Assembly (NCBI GenBank): GCA_958295875.1
Contig: OY282379.1
Span: forward strand, 3,315,046 to 3,379,045
DNA from: an uncultured Pseudomonadales bacterium
GTDB lineage: Bacteria; Pseudomonadota; Gammaproteobacteria; Pseudomonadales; Azotimanducaceae
Direction of reading: 5' to 3'
DNA: 64,000 nucleotides
A program made the translations under genes and the position numbers. Shown piece after piece: positions 27,418 to 35,478 of this stretch. Each line of letters opens with the position of its first letter. Position 1 is the first letter of the stretch. The notes below the pieces were generated by a model that saw nothing but the letters and a program-made list of their open reading frames with translations, did not search any database and was not told the origin of the DNA.

Positions 27418-27515
27418 TGCGCCAATTTTTGTTCCTTTTTGTCCACGACGCGGGCGGTGCGGCCGTGCGTGAAGCTGCGATAAGCTATGCCCTTGAGTGG
27501 CGTGGCAGCGGCAAC
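27418..27515. repeat. Dispersed island repeat, copy 1
   Basis: A stretch beginning CGCCAATTTTTGTTCC and running through GAAGCTGCGATAAGCTATGC to CCTTGAGTGGC is recognisable, diverged, at 28957-29063 and in part at 30066-30130. It lies in the 346-bp gap between tRNA-Ser and the Sel1-repeat gene, where I see no gene. Confidence 0.55.
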
Positions 27516-27706
27516 CGGACAGCGGGGTGGTGGATGGTTGGATGCCCTACCGGCTTGACCTGCGCGTCCGGAAGTTCTGGCGGGATGCTCGGCGACTACG
27601 CGGTCGGTTTTCCGGCCAGTTGGCGGACGATTGACGGCCAGCGGGCGGTGAGCCTCCGCCAAGCGTTCCGCATCATCCCGCCGTCGCCCTGAACCGGACA
27701 TCACAG

Positions 27707-28933
27707 GTGCCATTCAACACGCCATGGGGCACTCGAAGCAACGGCCCGCGATGGTTGGCCTGCATCGTGATGGTGGCGATTGCGACGACGGCTGCCGGAG
27801 AGAATTCGGGTGAGAGCGGCGGCGCTCCCGAAGGCGAATCAGTAACGCCGCTGGGGATGTCCAAAGCGGAGGCAGCGTTCACCCTAGGGCTCGCGTACGA
27901 CTTCGGCGAGGGCGCCCCCGAGGACGACCGCGTAGCCGTGCGGTTTTACCGCAAGGCAGCTGAAGAGGGACACGCGGGTGCGCAGTTCAACCTAGGAAAC
28001 ATGTACGACAACGGCGAGGGCGTCCCCGAGGACGACCGCGAAGCCGTGCGGTGGTACCGCAAGGCGGCCGAGCAGGGACACGCGGACGCGCAGTTCAACC
28101 TAGGAAACATGTACGGCACTGGCAAGGGCGTCGCCGAGGACGACCGCCAAGCCGCGGGGTGGCACCGCAAGGCGGCCGAGCAGGGACACGCGCCCGCGCA
28201 GTTCAACCTAGGGGCCGCATACGGCACTGGCAAGGGCGTCCCCGAGGACGACCGCGAAGCCGCGGGGTGGTACCGCAAGGCGGCCGAGCAGGGACACGCG
28301 GGCGCGCAGTTCAACCTGGGGTTCAAGTACGCCCACGGAGAGGGCGTCCCCGAGGACGACCGCGAAGCCGCGGGGTGGTACCGCAAGGCGGCCGAGCAGG
28401 GAGACGCGGGCGCGCAGGTCAACCTAGGGTTGATGTACCACAACGGCGAGGGCGTCCCCGAGGACGACCGCGAAGCCGTGGGGTGGTACCGCAAGGCGGC
28501 CGAGCAGGGACACGCGGACGCGCAGTTCAACCTAGGGTTGATGTACGAAAACGGCGAGGGCGTCCCCGAGGACGACCGCGAAGCCGTGCGGTGGTTCCGC
28601 AAGGCGGCCGAGCAGGGAGACGCGAAGGCGCAGTTCAACCTAGGGGTCATGTACGGCACCGGCGAGGGCGTCCCCGAGGACGACCGCGAAGCCGCGGGGT
28701 GGTACCGCAAGGCCGCCGAGCAGGGAGACGCGGGCGCGCAGTTCAACCTAGGGGTCGCATACGGCACCGGCGAGGGCGTCCCCGAGGACTACGTCCAAGC
28801 CTATGCTTGGCTCAATCTCGCTGCCGCGCAAGGGCATGGAGATGCGAGAGACGGCCGGGCAGAGTTGCGCGAGCTTATGACCCGGGCCCAGATCGCAGAG
28901 GCGCAGAAGCTCAGCCGTGAACTCGCCAACTGA
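27707..28933 (+). CDS. Exported Sel1-repeat (SLR) protein
   Basis: A 408-residue protein with an N-terminal hydrophobic leader (WLACIVMVAIATTAAGE, residues ~16-32) and about ten Sel1-like 36-residue alpha-alpha repeats, each with the core GVPEDDREAxxWYRKAAEQGHAxAQ. SLR proteins are protein-interaction scaffolds in the periplasm or cytoplasm. The start is a GTG at 27707; no better ATG precedes the leader. The repeats are nearly identical at DNA level over 108-bp units, so the array has expanded or been homogenised recently. The final repeat ends with VQAYAWLNLAAAQGHGDA, the usual capping motif. Its target is unknown. Confidence 0.88.
   Translation: MPFNTPWGTRSNGPRWLACIVMVAIATTAAGENSGESGGAPEGESVTPLGMSKAEAAFTLGLAYDFGEGAPEDDRVAVRFYRKAAEEGHAGAQFNLGNMYDNGEGVPEDDREAVRWYRKAAEQGHADAQFNLGNMYGTGKGVAEDDRQAAGWHRKAAEQGHAPAQFNLGAAYGTGKGVPEDDREAAGWYRKAAEQGHAGAQFNLGFKYAHGEGVPEDDREAAGWYRKAAEQGDAGAQVNLGLMYHNGEGVPEDDREAVGWYRKAAEQGHADAQFNLGLMYENGEGVPEDDREAVRWFRKAAEQGDAKAQFNLGVMYGTGEGVPEDDREAAGWYRKAAEQGDAGAQFNLGVAYGTGEGVPEDYVQAYAWLNLAAAQGHGDARDGRAELRELMTRAQIAEAQKLSRELAN
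27905..28795 (+). repeat. 108-bp tandem repeats within the Sel1 gene
   Basis: About eight in-frame copies of a 108-bp unit, each containing GGCGTCCCCGAGGACGACCG and GGCCGAGCAGGGA with only a few substitutions per copy. The repeat length equals one 36-residue Sel1 motif. Confidence 0.85.
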
Positions 28934-29384
28934 GCGCAGGGGCACCGCCACTTTTCGCCAATCCTTGTGCCCTTTGTCCGCGGTGCGCCGTCGCAAGCAT
29001 CCCGTCATGCGCACGGAGAAACTGCGATAGACCATGCCCTTGAGTCATGAGCACGGCGTTCGTCGCAGTGGGCCCCAGCGACCCGAGCGCCGACACGACC
29101 TCGACCGCGTTGTTGTCTAGGTCGAGCCACCACAGGGACCATGGACGGCGCGGCCGCTGCGGCGGCCGCCTTGCCGGGGAATCTCGCCGTCATGCTCCGC
29201 CGGCTTCCCTTCCGCCCAAGCCGTCGCCGCCGGGGGCGTTGAACGGTCATGGGGTGACGAGACTATCCCCCCAGTCAAATCAAATCCTGTGGGGACTGCC
29301 AGCGGCGTCGGCAACGGCTCCCAACGCCGCCAGCGCCCCGCCGCCCGCCATCACGGTCTGAAGGCGCCCCGCACCTCCGTCGAA
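28934..29384. repeat. Gene-free gap holding dispersed repeat, copy 2
   Basis: No supported gene in 451 bp. Bases 28957-29063 are a diverged copy of the repeat at 27418-27515: CGCCAATCCTTGTG, then GAGAAACTGCGATAGACC and ATGCCCTTGAGT. The rest shows only short G/C palindromes. Confidence 0.5.
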
Positions 29385-29933
29385 TCAACCCCCGCGAGCG
29401 AGTTCCCTCTCGCCGGATTCGATTTGCTCAACGGAAGGCCACACGACGTTGGACTTTTGAGGAGCTTCGACCTTCCAACCGAGGAACTTCCGCAGCCGCC
29501 GCGTGTAGTCGGCGTCCTCTTCGGCACTGCCGTCCCTCTTCGACAAGTTCGTAGCCGACGTCGATTGCGACGCCCGTGATGGGGCGTCCTCTTCGGCACT
29601 GCCGTCCCTCTTCGACAAGGGGTGCTGCCAGTCCCGGTGCAGGTGCATCTGCACAAAGTCAACGCGCCCGGCGTTGAACTTGTCGATCTGCTCGCCCCAC
29701 TCGTCGCGGGCCACAGACATGAGCATCGCCTTGGTGGGCTTGCGCCGCAGCCGGACGGAGAAAAGCTCCTCGTAGCGGCGGTTGAACACCGTGAGTCCAT
29801 AGCGCGGGCTGCCCTTGAGCGGGTCGGAAGGCGTGAAGCGCCGCATGATGAAGCCGTAGGGCATCGCCATCTCGCGCATCGACGTGCCGATGTCTCGGGT
29901 CAAGCCATCGTACAAACGTGCTGTGCAGCTCAT
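29385..29933 (-). CDS. Unknown island protein with internal duplication
   Basis: A 182-residue protein I do not recognise. The ATG at 29933 has a strong ribosome site (TTTGGAGGAGAAG, about 7 bases upstream), which supports the start over the longer open frame. The N-terminal half (GLTRDIGTSMREMAMPYGFIM to QMHLHRDWQHP) looks like a compact globular domain rich in Arg and aromatic residues. The motif LSKRDGSAEEDA occurs twice, 24 residues apart, from an in-frame 72-bp DNA duplication. The gene directly follows a relaxase C-terminal remnant on the same strand, so it may have been part of a mobilization operon. No function is proposed. Confidence 0.6.
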   Translation of the reverse strand: MSCTARLYDGLTRDIGTSMREMAMPYGFIMRRFTPSDPLKGSPRYGLTVFNRRYEELFSVRLRRKPTKAMLMSVARDEWGEQIDKFNAGRVDFVQMHLHRDWQHPLSKRDGSAEEDAPSRASQSTSATNLSKRDGSAEEDADYTRRLRKFLGWKVEAPQKSNVVWPSVEQIESGERELARGG

Positions 29934-29983
29934 TGGACTTCTCCTCCAAAGGGCATTTCTCATTTTATGTGAGGTGGGGCCGC

Positions 29984-30066
29984 ATCTGGACGGCCGAACG
30001 CGGCCACCCGCCCGGCTTGGCGACGACGCCCCCGCGGTCGAGCTCGTCCTCGATGCGCAGCCAAGC
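29984..30066 (-). pseudogene. Remnant of a relaxase C-terminus
   Basis: Translated on the minus strand it reads WLRIEDELDRGGVVAKPGG then WPRSAV, which matches the C-terminal region of the relaxase at 34.4-35.5 kb (WLRIEDELDRGGVVAKPVG then RPRSAVNEL). DNA identity over the ~80 bp is high. The frame stops shortly after, just before the gene at 29385-29933. The upstream side joins directly to the dispersed repeat at 30066-30130. Confidence 0.7.
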
Positions 30067-30130
30067 GAAAGCTGCGATAGGCTATGCCCTTTGGGGCATG
30101 GGCACGGCGCTCGCCGAAGTGGGGCCCAGC
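30066..30130. repeat. Dispersed island repeat, copy 3 (partial)
   Basis: AAAGCTGCGATAGGCTATGC and GGCACGGCGCTCGCCGAAGT match the core and right part of the copy at 28957-29090. It abuts the relaxase remnant at 29984-30066, so this looks like a recombination junction. No gene is supported between 29934 and 30292. Confidence 0.5.
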
Positions 30131-30292
30131 GCCTGCCCAATGGTGCGGCAGTCGGGAGAGAATCGCTCTTGAGTGGATGTTCCTGTTTCGGCGGAAGAAC
30201 GACTGAGCCTTGATCTTGGCGGCGTCCTTCGCCGCCGCTTCCCGCTCGCGCTTCCGGCGGAACGCACTGGCGACGCCAGAGATGGGGAAAGG

Positions 30293-30820
30293 TCACAAAT
30301 CTATTGGCTTGAACTCTGCCCAGCCTTGTTTGCAGAGCAGGACGCGGGCGACTGCCGAAATCGGCAAGTCGCCGAGATGGGCTGCCTCAATGATGGGCAT
30401 CAGGCTGCGCCGATGGAGTTTGTCTTCATCCTGCATCTTCGAGAGTTTTTCCCATGAAATGAGCGCATCCGAAACCTTTTCTCTGTCGATTTCGAGCCAC
30501 ACGGCAGAGTCCCATGGCCAGCAGATTGGCACGAAATCCCGCCATCTGGCCAAATACTTAAGATCGTATGTGTCGGGGCAGAAATCATGGAAATCAAACA
30601 AACTGACTCCGCCCAAATGACGCACATAAGAATAACCGTCCGGTCCGATTCTGGTCTTCCATCGCTCACTATTGGGGACAAGGTTTTCGGGAGGGTCCAC
30701 CAAAATCGAACCATACTTCAGAATCCCCTCGAACCGGGATTTCGATGTGGTGTGCCACAGTTTTCCTTGCAGTGTTTTGAGAGCATCTGTCGGCGTCAAG
30801 CTCTGCCTCCTAGTCGACAC
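30293..30820 (-). CDS. Unknown island protein, possible ART-like N-terminus
   Basis: About 175 residues from a GTG at 30820 that has AGAGGG close upstream; the open frame continues further but becomes low-complexity. I do not recognise a family. The opening LWHTTSKSRFEGILKYGSI has the His-Thr and 'IL..G' pattern seen at the start of several ADP-ribosyltransferase-fold proteins (KptA and DarT type), followed by YSYVRHLGGVSLFDF and VWLEIDREKV. This is a weak resemblance only. G+C is lower than in the neighbours. It stands alone between the relaxase remnant and the coupling ATPase, and could be a passenger toxin or defence gene, but that is conjecture. Confidence 0.5.
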   Translation of the reverse strand: MSTRRQSLTPTDALKTLQGKLWHTTSKSRFEGILKYGSILVDPPENLVPNSERWKTRIGPDGYSYVRHLGGVSLFDFHDFCPDTYDLKYLARWRDFVPICWPWDSAVWLEIDREKVSDALISWEKLSKMQDEDKLHRRSLMPIIEAAHLGDLPISAVARVLLCKQGWAEFKPIDL

Positions 30821-31228
30821 CTTCCCTCTTGGGTTACGGGAACAAGTGCAGTTTCGTGAAACGCATTGTGACCGTGTTCGCTTCGATGCGCAAACTGAAG
30901 CGCACCGGCGCATGGCCGCCCGTTCGGTGGCAGGCAATGAAGGGGCGCGGCAGATGGGAACTGCCGTCCCTGCGCGGCGCCGATCAGCATCGCCAAGTCG
31001 CGACATCAAACTGATATGCCGCATGCGGATTTGGCGAACGCGCCTGCCCCGCATGTCCGTGGTTCCAGCCCGGGCCTTTGCCGCCGACCAGTCCGCCCCA
31101 ATTGAGGGAAGCGGCCCGGTCGGCGGTCCCGTCGAGTCCGCCACGCTTCGCGTCGGCAGCTGCCCGATGCCTCAGCGGGAGTTGCCGGGGCGAAGGGGTG
31201 GAGCCGCCGGCGCTCGGCGGGCAGGGGG
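30821..31228. other. 408-bp gap with a fragment of the coupling gene
   Basis: No supported gene. Around 31186-31215 the sequence GAAGGGGTGGAGCCGCCGGC closely repeats the interior of the neighbouring coupling-ATPase gene near 31755-31780, suggesting a small duplicated fragment. Confidence 0.4.
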
Positions 31229-32399
31229 TCAGGGGTTGCCTGCCACGCGGTCCCAAGCCGCATGGAATCGGTCCGCGACTTCCCTGAGTCCGTCGCGAAG
31301 CGCGGTGCTCCCCAGCGCGAAGCCGGCGTCGAGGCCGTCGGCGTTGTCGCTGAGGAGCCGCAGCGCCTCCTCCAAGGGCATCAATGGCCGAACCCCCTCC
31401 TCGTCGGCCATGCCCTGGAGGTCTTGCTCCCCGCGCCAGCCGCAGTGGACCGCCAGGTCCTCGAAGGGGTGCATGTCATCCGGCTGGCCGGTGCCGACGA
31501 GGATGGAGTGCGCCCCGCGGTCGACGTTGACCTGGACGACGAGGCGGCCGCCTCGGTAGTGCGCCTCGCAGGACATGGCGAAGAGGTCGTCCCCGGCCAT
31601 CAGCGGCTCGCCGCCGGGGCGGTGGCCGCAGCTCCAGCCGGCGCCGAGCAGGCGTTGGACCTCGGCGAAGGGGCCGGAGTCCGCGTCGCCGGGTTCGGCC
31701 GCCGAAGCCCTCCCGCCGGCAGTTGGCGGGCCGCGCTTGGCGTCGGCGGGGACGAAGGGGTCGAGCCGCCGGCGCTCCATCCGGCCGTCGGCCAAGACGG
31801 CGTAGCACTCGCCCGGCCGCAGCGTCGAGGGCGGCCGCACGTCCGCCACGCTCGGCCGGCCGGGCGTCAGCGGGCAGAGGTCGCGGACGTGCCGCTGCGC
31901 CACGCCGTCCGTCGAGCGGAAGAACAGCTTGGTGGCCGTGTTGGCGAGCAGCATCTCCACCGCGTGCTCGGCGGCGCCGTTGGCGCTGAACTCGCCGAGC
32001 GCGTGCCGCAGGCTGCTGCACGACTGCGTGGCGAGCACGCAGAAGGCTCCGAAGGAGCGGCAAGCGTCCATGAAGCTCTGCTCGCCGTGCGCCGCGTCGC
32101 AGGTCACGAACCGGTGCGCCTCGTCGGCGACGTAGGCCGCGAGCGGCATGCCGTGCCCCGCGACCGAGCGCTTGGCGCTGCCGAGGATGGCCTCGAAGTA
32201 CGCGGCCTTGAGCGCCTTGGCGACGAGGGCGTCCTGCGACGCGCCCAGGCTCGGCTGGTAGAGATGCACCGCCCGCCCGCCGTCGGCGTCCACGTCGCGC
32301 CCGAACGAGACGGCGGCCATGCTCCCGCTCGCCAAGCCCGCCTTCAGGCCGGGCTCGCACCCGAAGTAGAGCGTTGTCGCCGGCGTTCCGTCGCCGAGT
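31229..32399 (-). CDS. C-terminal part of the ClpP-like/coupling ATPase (after frameshift)
   Basis: About 390 residues continuing the protein at 32344-33990 in a shifted frame. It resumes at LGDGTPATTLYFGCEPG and includes a Walker B region PLAAYVADEAHRFVT, the FCVLATQSCSSLRHAL sensor segment and LLANTATKLFFRSTD, all typical of VirD4/TraG-type coupling ATPases that deliver relaxosomes to a secretion channel. The tail (residues ~260-390) is an uncharacterised extension with VQVNVDRGAHSILVGTGQPDD. There is no good start codon at the junction, so this half is probably made only if the frame is restored. See the upstream half for the frameshift. Confidence 0.75.
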
Positions 32400-33990
32400 C
32401 CCCGAACGCCTGCCGCGCCATCGTGTGGACGCCCATGTAGTGCCCCCCGGAGGTGGTCGCCGCGAGCTCCGACCACTGCCCGATGTCGTCGGCGAGCGCT
32501 TGGAGCTCGCCTTCCGCCTCCCCCTCGAAGCGACTCGCCAGATCCGCGGCGAACGTCTGGCGCTCCGGCGCGAAGAACTTCGTCAGGACGTAGTTGGCCA
32601 GGGCGAGGGCGTTGGGCGGGCAGCCATCCGCGCCGGCGGCCGGCTCGGCCAGTCCGGCCAGGCGCCGGAAGCGGAGGAGTTCGCTCCGGAAGCCTCCGCC
32701 CGAGCCCCAAACCTGCCAAGGCCATGCGTCGCCGCCGAACAGCGCCAGCGCCGTCGCCAAGGCGGTCATGGCCAGCTTGCCCCCCTCCACTTCCCAATAG
32801 GGGTCGCGCGCCTTCCCCGGCGCCCCGTTGAGCGTCGCCGCGGGGCTTGATGGCGCGAGGCTCGCCGAGCGGAGCAGCATCTTGCGGGCCGCGGCCTTCA
32901 CCCGCCCGGCGGCGAGGTCGGCCTCGACCGACCATTCCGGCGGCGCCATCACGTCGATGACCTGGCGGACGCCGCCGCGCAGGCCCGGCTTGAAGACGCG
33001 CAGGTCGGCCCCCGCCAGTCCGACGACGACGTCCTTGATCTCCTTCTTGGGGTCGATCACCAAGGCGCACCCCACCCGGTTGGCCGGGTCGCACGCCGCG
33101 GCGACGGCCGGCAGGATGGCCGACGCCGTCTTGCCCGATCCGGGCTCGCCGAGCACGAGCACATGCCGGCACAGGGCTTCGCGGGAGACCTCCCCCGAAG
33201 GGAACAGGGCGCTCCACTGCGGAACGCGGAAGGCGTCCTTGGGGCGTTCCGGCCGGTTTCCGCCGCGACCGTCGGCGATGCGGTCGATCAGCGCCAGCTC
33301 CAGCGCCAGCGCCGGGGAGATCGTCCGGTCCAGCCGCAGCAGGCGCCGGTAGAGCGCGGCGAAGCGCTCGGCCGGCCCTGCCGCGCACCACGCCACGAGC
33401 CGTCGCAGGCGGGAAAGGGCCGAGTCGCCCGCCGGCTCGCCGGCGGCTTCGGCCGCGCCCCGCTCCGGCCAGTCGACGACGCTGGCCAGATGGTCCGCGA
33501 CCAGCCGGTCCTCGAACGAAAGCCCGCCCGCGCCAAGCTCCCGCGCCGGCGCTTCAAGCGCCCGGGCCGCGAGGTTCGCCACCATGTCGTCGTCGAGCCT
33601 GCCCATCCAGCCCGCTTGGTGCGCCGCGTCCTCGGCGGTCAGCGGCTGGTTCCCCTTGATCCGCGCTCCGTGGTAGAGCAGGCGGGCGTTCCGCTTGGCC
33701 TCCCGCCAGTCGCCGAGCGACAGGATCAGCGCCGCCGCGCTGCCAACGAAGGTCAGGCCGCGGGTCACGATCCGAAGCCCGTCCCCGCGCAGCTCCTCGG
33801 CCGCGTCGAGCCAGTAGCTCAGCGCCGTCTCCGCCCCGCCGGGCGAAGCGATCTCCAGATGGACGCAGTCGTAGAAGCAGTCGCGGTGGAGGTGGCGCAT
33901 GACGGCGGCCAGATCGATCACGGCTTCGTCCGTGATCTTCGAAACCAATGAGACGACGGCGGTGCCGCCCTCGTAGTTGACGTCAATCAT
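32344..33990 (-). CDS. ClpP-like protease domain fused to a VirD4/TraG-like coupling ATPase (5' part, frameshifted)
   Basis: A 548-residue reading frame with two modules. Residues ~8-115 have a ClpP/SppA-type serine protease pattern: LEIASPGGAETAL supplies the oxyanion Gly-Gly, FVGSAAALIL a candidate nucleophile Ser84, and LLYHGARI a candidate His107, spaced as in ClpP. Residues ~275-540 form a P-loop ATPase with LVLGEPGSGKTASAILP (Walker A ~281-288), VIDPKKEIKDVVV and YWEVEGGKLAMTALATAL, as in VirD4/TraG coupling proteins. The ATG has AGGAGAG 8 bases upstream. The frame breaks at a C4 tract (32400-32403) and continues in 31229-32399; together they would be ~920 residues. I know of no standard protein with this pairing. 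Confidence 0.75.
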   Translation of the reverse strand: MIDVNYEGGTAVVSLVSKITDEAVIDLAAVMRHLHRDCFYDCVHLEIASPGGAETALSYWLDAAEELRGDGLRIVTRGLTFVGSAAALILSLGDWREAKRNARLLYHGARIKGNQPLTAEDAAHQAGWMGRLDDDMVANLAARALEAPARELGAGGLSFEDRLVADHLASVVDWPERGAAEAAGEPAGDSALSRLRRLVAWCAAGPAERFAALYRRLLRLDRTISPALALELALIDRIADGRGGNRPERPKDAFRVPQWSALFPSGEVSREALCRHVLVLGEPGSGKTASAILPAVAAACDPANRVGCALVIDPKKEIKDVVVGLAGADLRVFKPGLRGGVRQVIDVMAPPEWSVEADLAAGRVKAAARKMLLRSASLAPSSPAATLNGAPGKARDPYWEVEGGKLAMTALATALALFGGDAWPWQVWGSGGGFRSELLRFRRLAGLAEPAAGADGCPPNALALANYVLTKFFAPERQTFAADLASRFEGEAEGELQALADDIGQWSELAATTSGGHYMGVHTMARQAFGDSATERRRQRSTSGASPA

Positions 33991-34367
33991 TCTTGCTCTC
34001 CTGGCGGGGGAGAGCCGGCTGCTGGATGAGCGACCTCCCCCTTGGTTAAAGGGTTCGTCGCTCGCCTTAGCCTAAAAGGTGTTCCGCGTGGCTGGATTCC
34101 CCCTTCAGGGGGGCGCGCTTTTGGCCAATTCCCGCTCCCCAGCCATTCGTTCACGGGGCGCGCATGGACTTGGTTCCCTACTGCTTCGCGCCACGGAGAG
34201 CAGGGCGGATCATAGCCGTCCGGCGATGTTTGTCAAGAGCTTTGGCAGCCCGCCGCCGTCCGGGTTCGTCCGGCGAGGCCCGCCGCGCAGCTTCGCTTCC
34301 AACGCCTCCGGCCCAGCGAACTCGCGTCACGCGCTTGGCGGCACCCATCCCCCGAGCCGCACGTTGG
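33991..34367. other. 377-bp gap between relaxase and coupling gene
   Basis: No supported gene. A perfect CCCCC-TTCA-GGGGG hairpin lies at 34099-34112 and may end the relaxase transcript; there is no T-tract. The remainder shows no RNA or promoter I can defend. Confidence 0.4.
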
Positions 34368-35478
34368 TCATCGCTCCCGCCCTTCATCGGTTCGGCCGGC
34401 GTTGGCCCGCGGCCTCGGTTCGCGCGGATGCGCTCGGGAACGCTCCCGCAGTTCATTGACGGCCGAACGGGGCCGCCCCACCGGCTTGGCGACGACGCCC
34501 CCGCGGTCGAGTTCGTCCTCGATGCGCAGCCAAGCCCCGGAACGCGGGCCCATGCGTTCGCGCCACCCGTCCCCGATCTTGGCGATGTTGGCTGCGCAGG
34601 CGTCGAGCTTCGATGCCCGTTCGTCGAGTTCCCCCCGGTTCCTTCGCCGCCGATGCTTCGCGATCGGCCAAGGCGGCTTCGCGTTCCTCGGCGGCCGCTT
34701 CGCGCTTCGCCAGTTGGCGCTTGCGGTAGCGTTCGGTGAGTCCGCGTTCCTTGGCCGTCTGCGCCCGCACTTCGGCCGCCCGTTCCTCGGCTTCCTCGAC
34801 GGCCCGCTTGCCGCGCTCGACGTCGCTCAACGCCTTCGTCTTGCGGGCGCTGCCGCGTTCGCCGCGCCCTAGCCCGAAGGGTGCGCCGAGCGTTCCCCAG
34901 ACGTCGTCCTGCAGGCGGGAAGCGGCCGCTTTCTTGGCGGCCAAGTCGAAGCGCTTGGCGATGGGCGCGCCGGTTATCAGGGAGTCCGCCAAGCGGCTTG
35001 CCGCGGTCATGCCCCAGACAAGCTCGCCATCGGGGGAACGGCCGCGGGGGAAGATCAAGGCGTGAACGTGGTACTGCGATTCGTCCAAGTGCAACGCGCA
35101 ATCCAAAAGCGGCGAGTCGGGGTAGCGGGACGCGATCCAGCCGGGGACTTGCGCTGCCCATTGCCTTGCCATGTCGGGCGTCCAGCCCTGGCCGACGCGC
35201 CTTCCCGCCACGAACAGCAGTTCGGCGTAGGGCTTTGACGGTGCGCCATTCTTGCCCTTGATGGCTGCCTTGCGTTCGGCGCGAAGGGCAGCCTCGCGTT
35301 GGCGGGACATGGGCTGGCAAAGCAGTTCCACGCCCAGCCGCTTCCCGTCGCCGTCGAACATGTCCGGGGATGCGTCGGTGACGGCGTGTCGGGTCTCGCC
35401 GCGAACGTGGACGCGCAAGCCGCCCACGGAATTGGTTAGTTCATGGCGATGCACTAGGCAGGGTGCGTCGTCTGCCAT
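34368..35478 (-). CDS. MobV/Pre-like relaxase, frameshifted near the 3' end
   Basis: A mobilization relaxase of about 370 residues if repaired. The nuclease domain carries CALHLDESQYHVHALIFPRG (the HxDE...HxH metal-binding signature of Pre/MobV-type relaxases) around residues 127-146, followed by a long charged coiled coil (KRAVEEAEERAAEVRAQTAK and beyond). After EASAAKE the first frame runs off at 34453. The natural continuation ELDERASKLDACAANIAKIG then WLRIEDELDRGGVVAKP lies in the next frame, the break being at a C6 tract (34631-34636). The relaxase nicks oriT and pilots the strand in transfer. Its 5' end and promoter are tandemly duplicated upstream. Confidence 0.72.

Noticed and set aside
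33391..33990. Coupling ATPase translated from the other frame over its whole length (31229-33391)
   Set aside because: Upstream of 32400 that frame is Arg/Gly-rich shadow sequence; only its part after the frameshift belongs to the protein.
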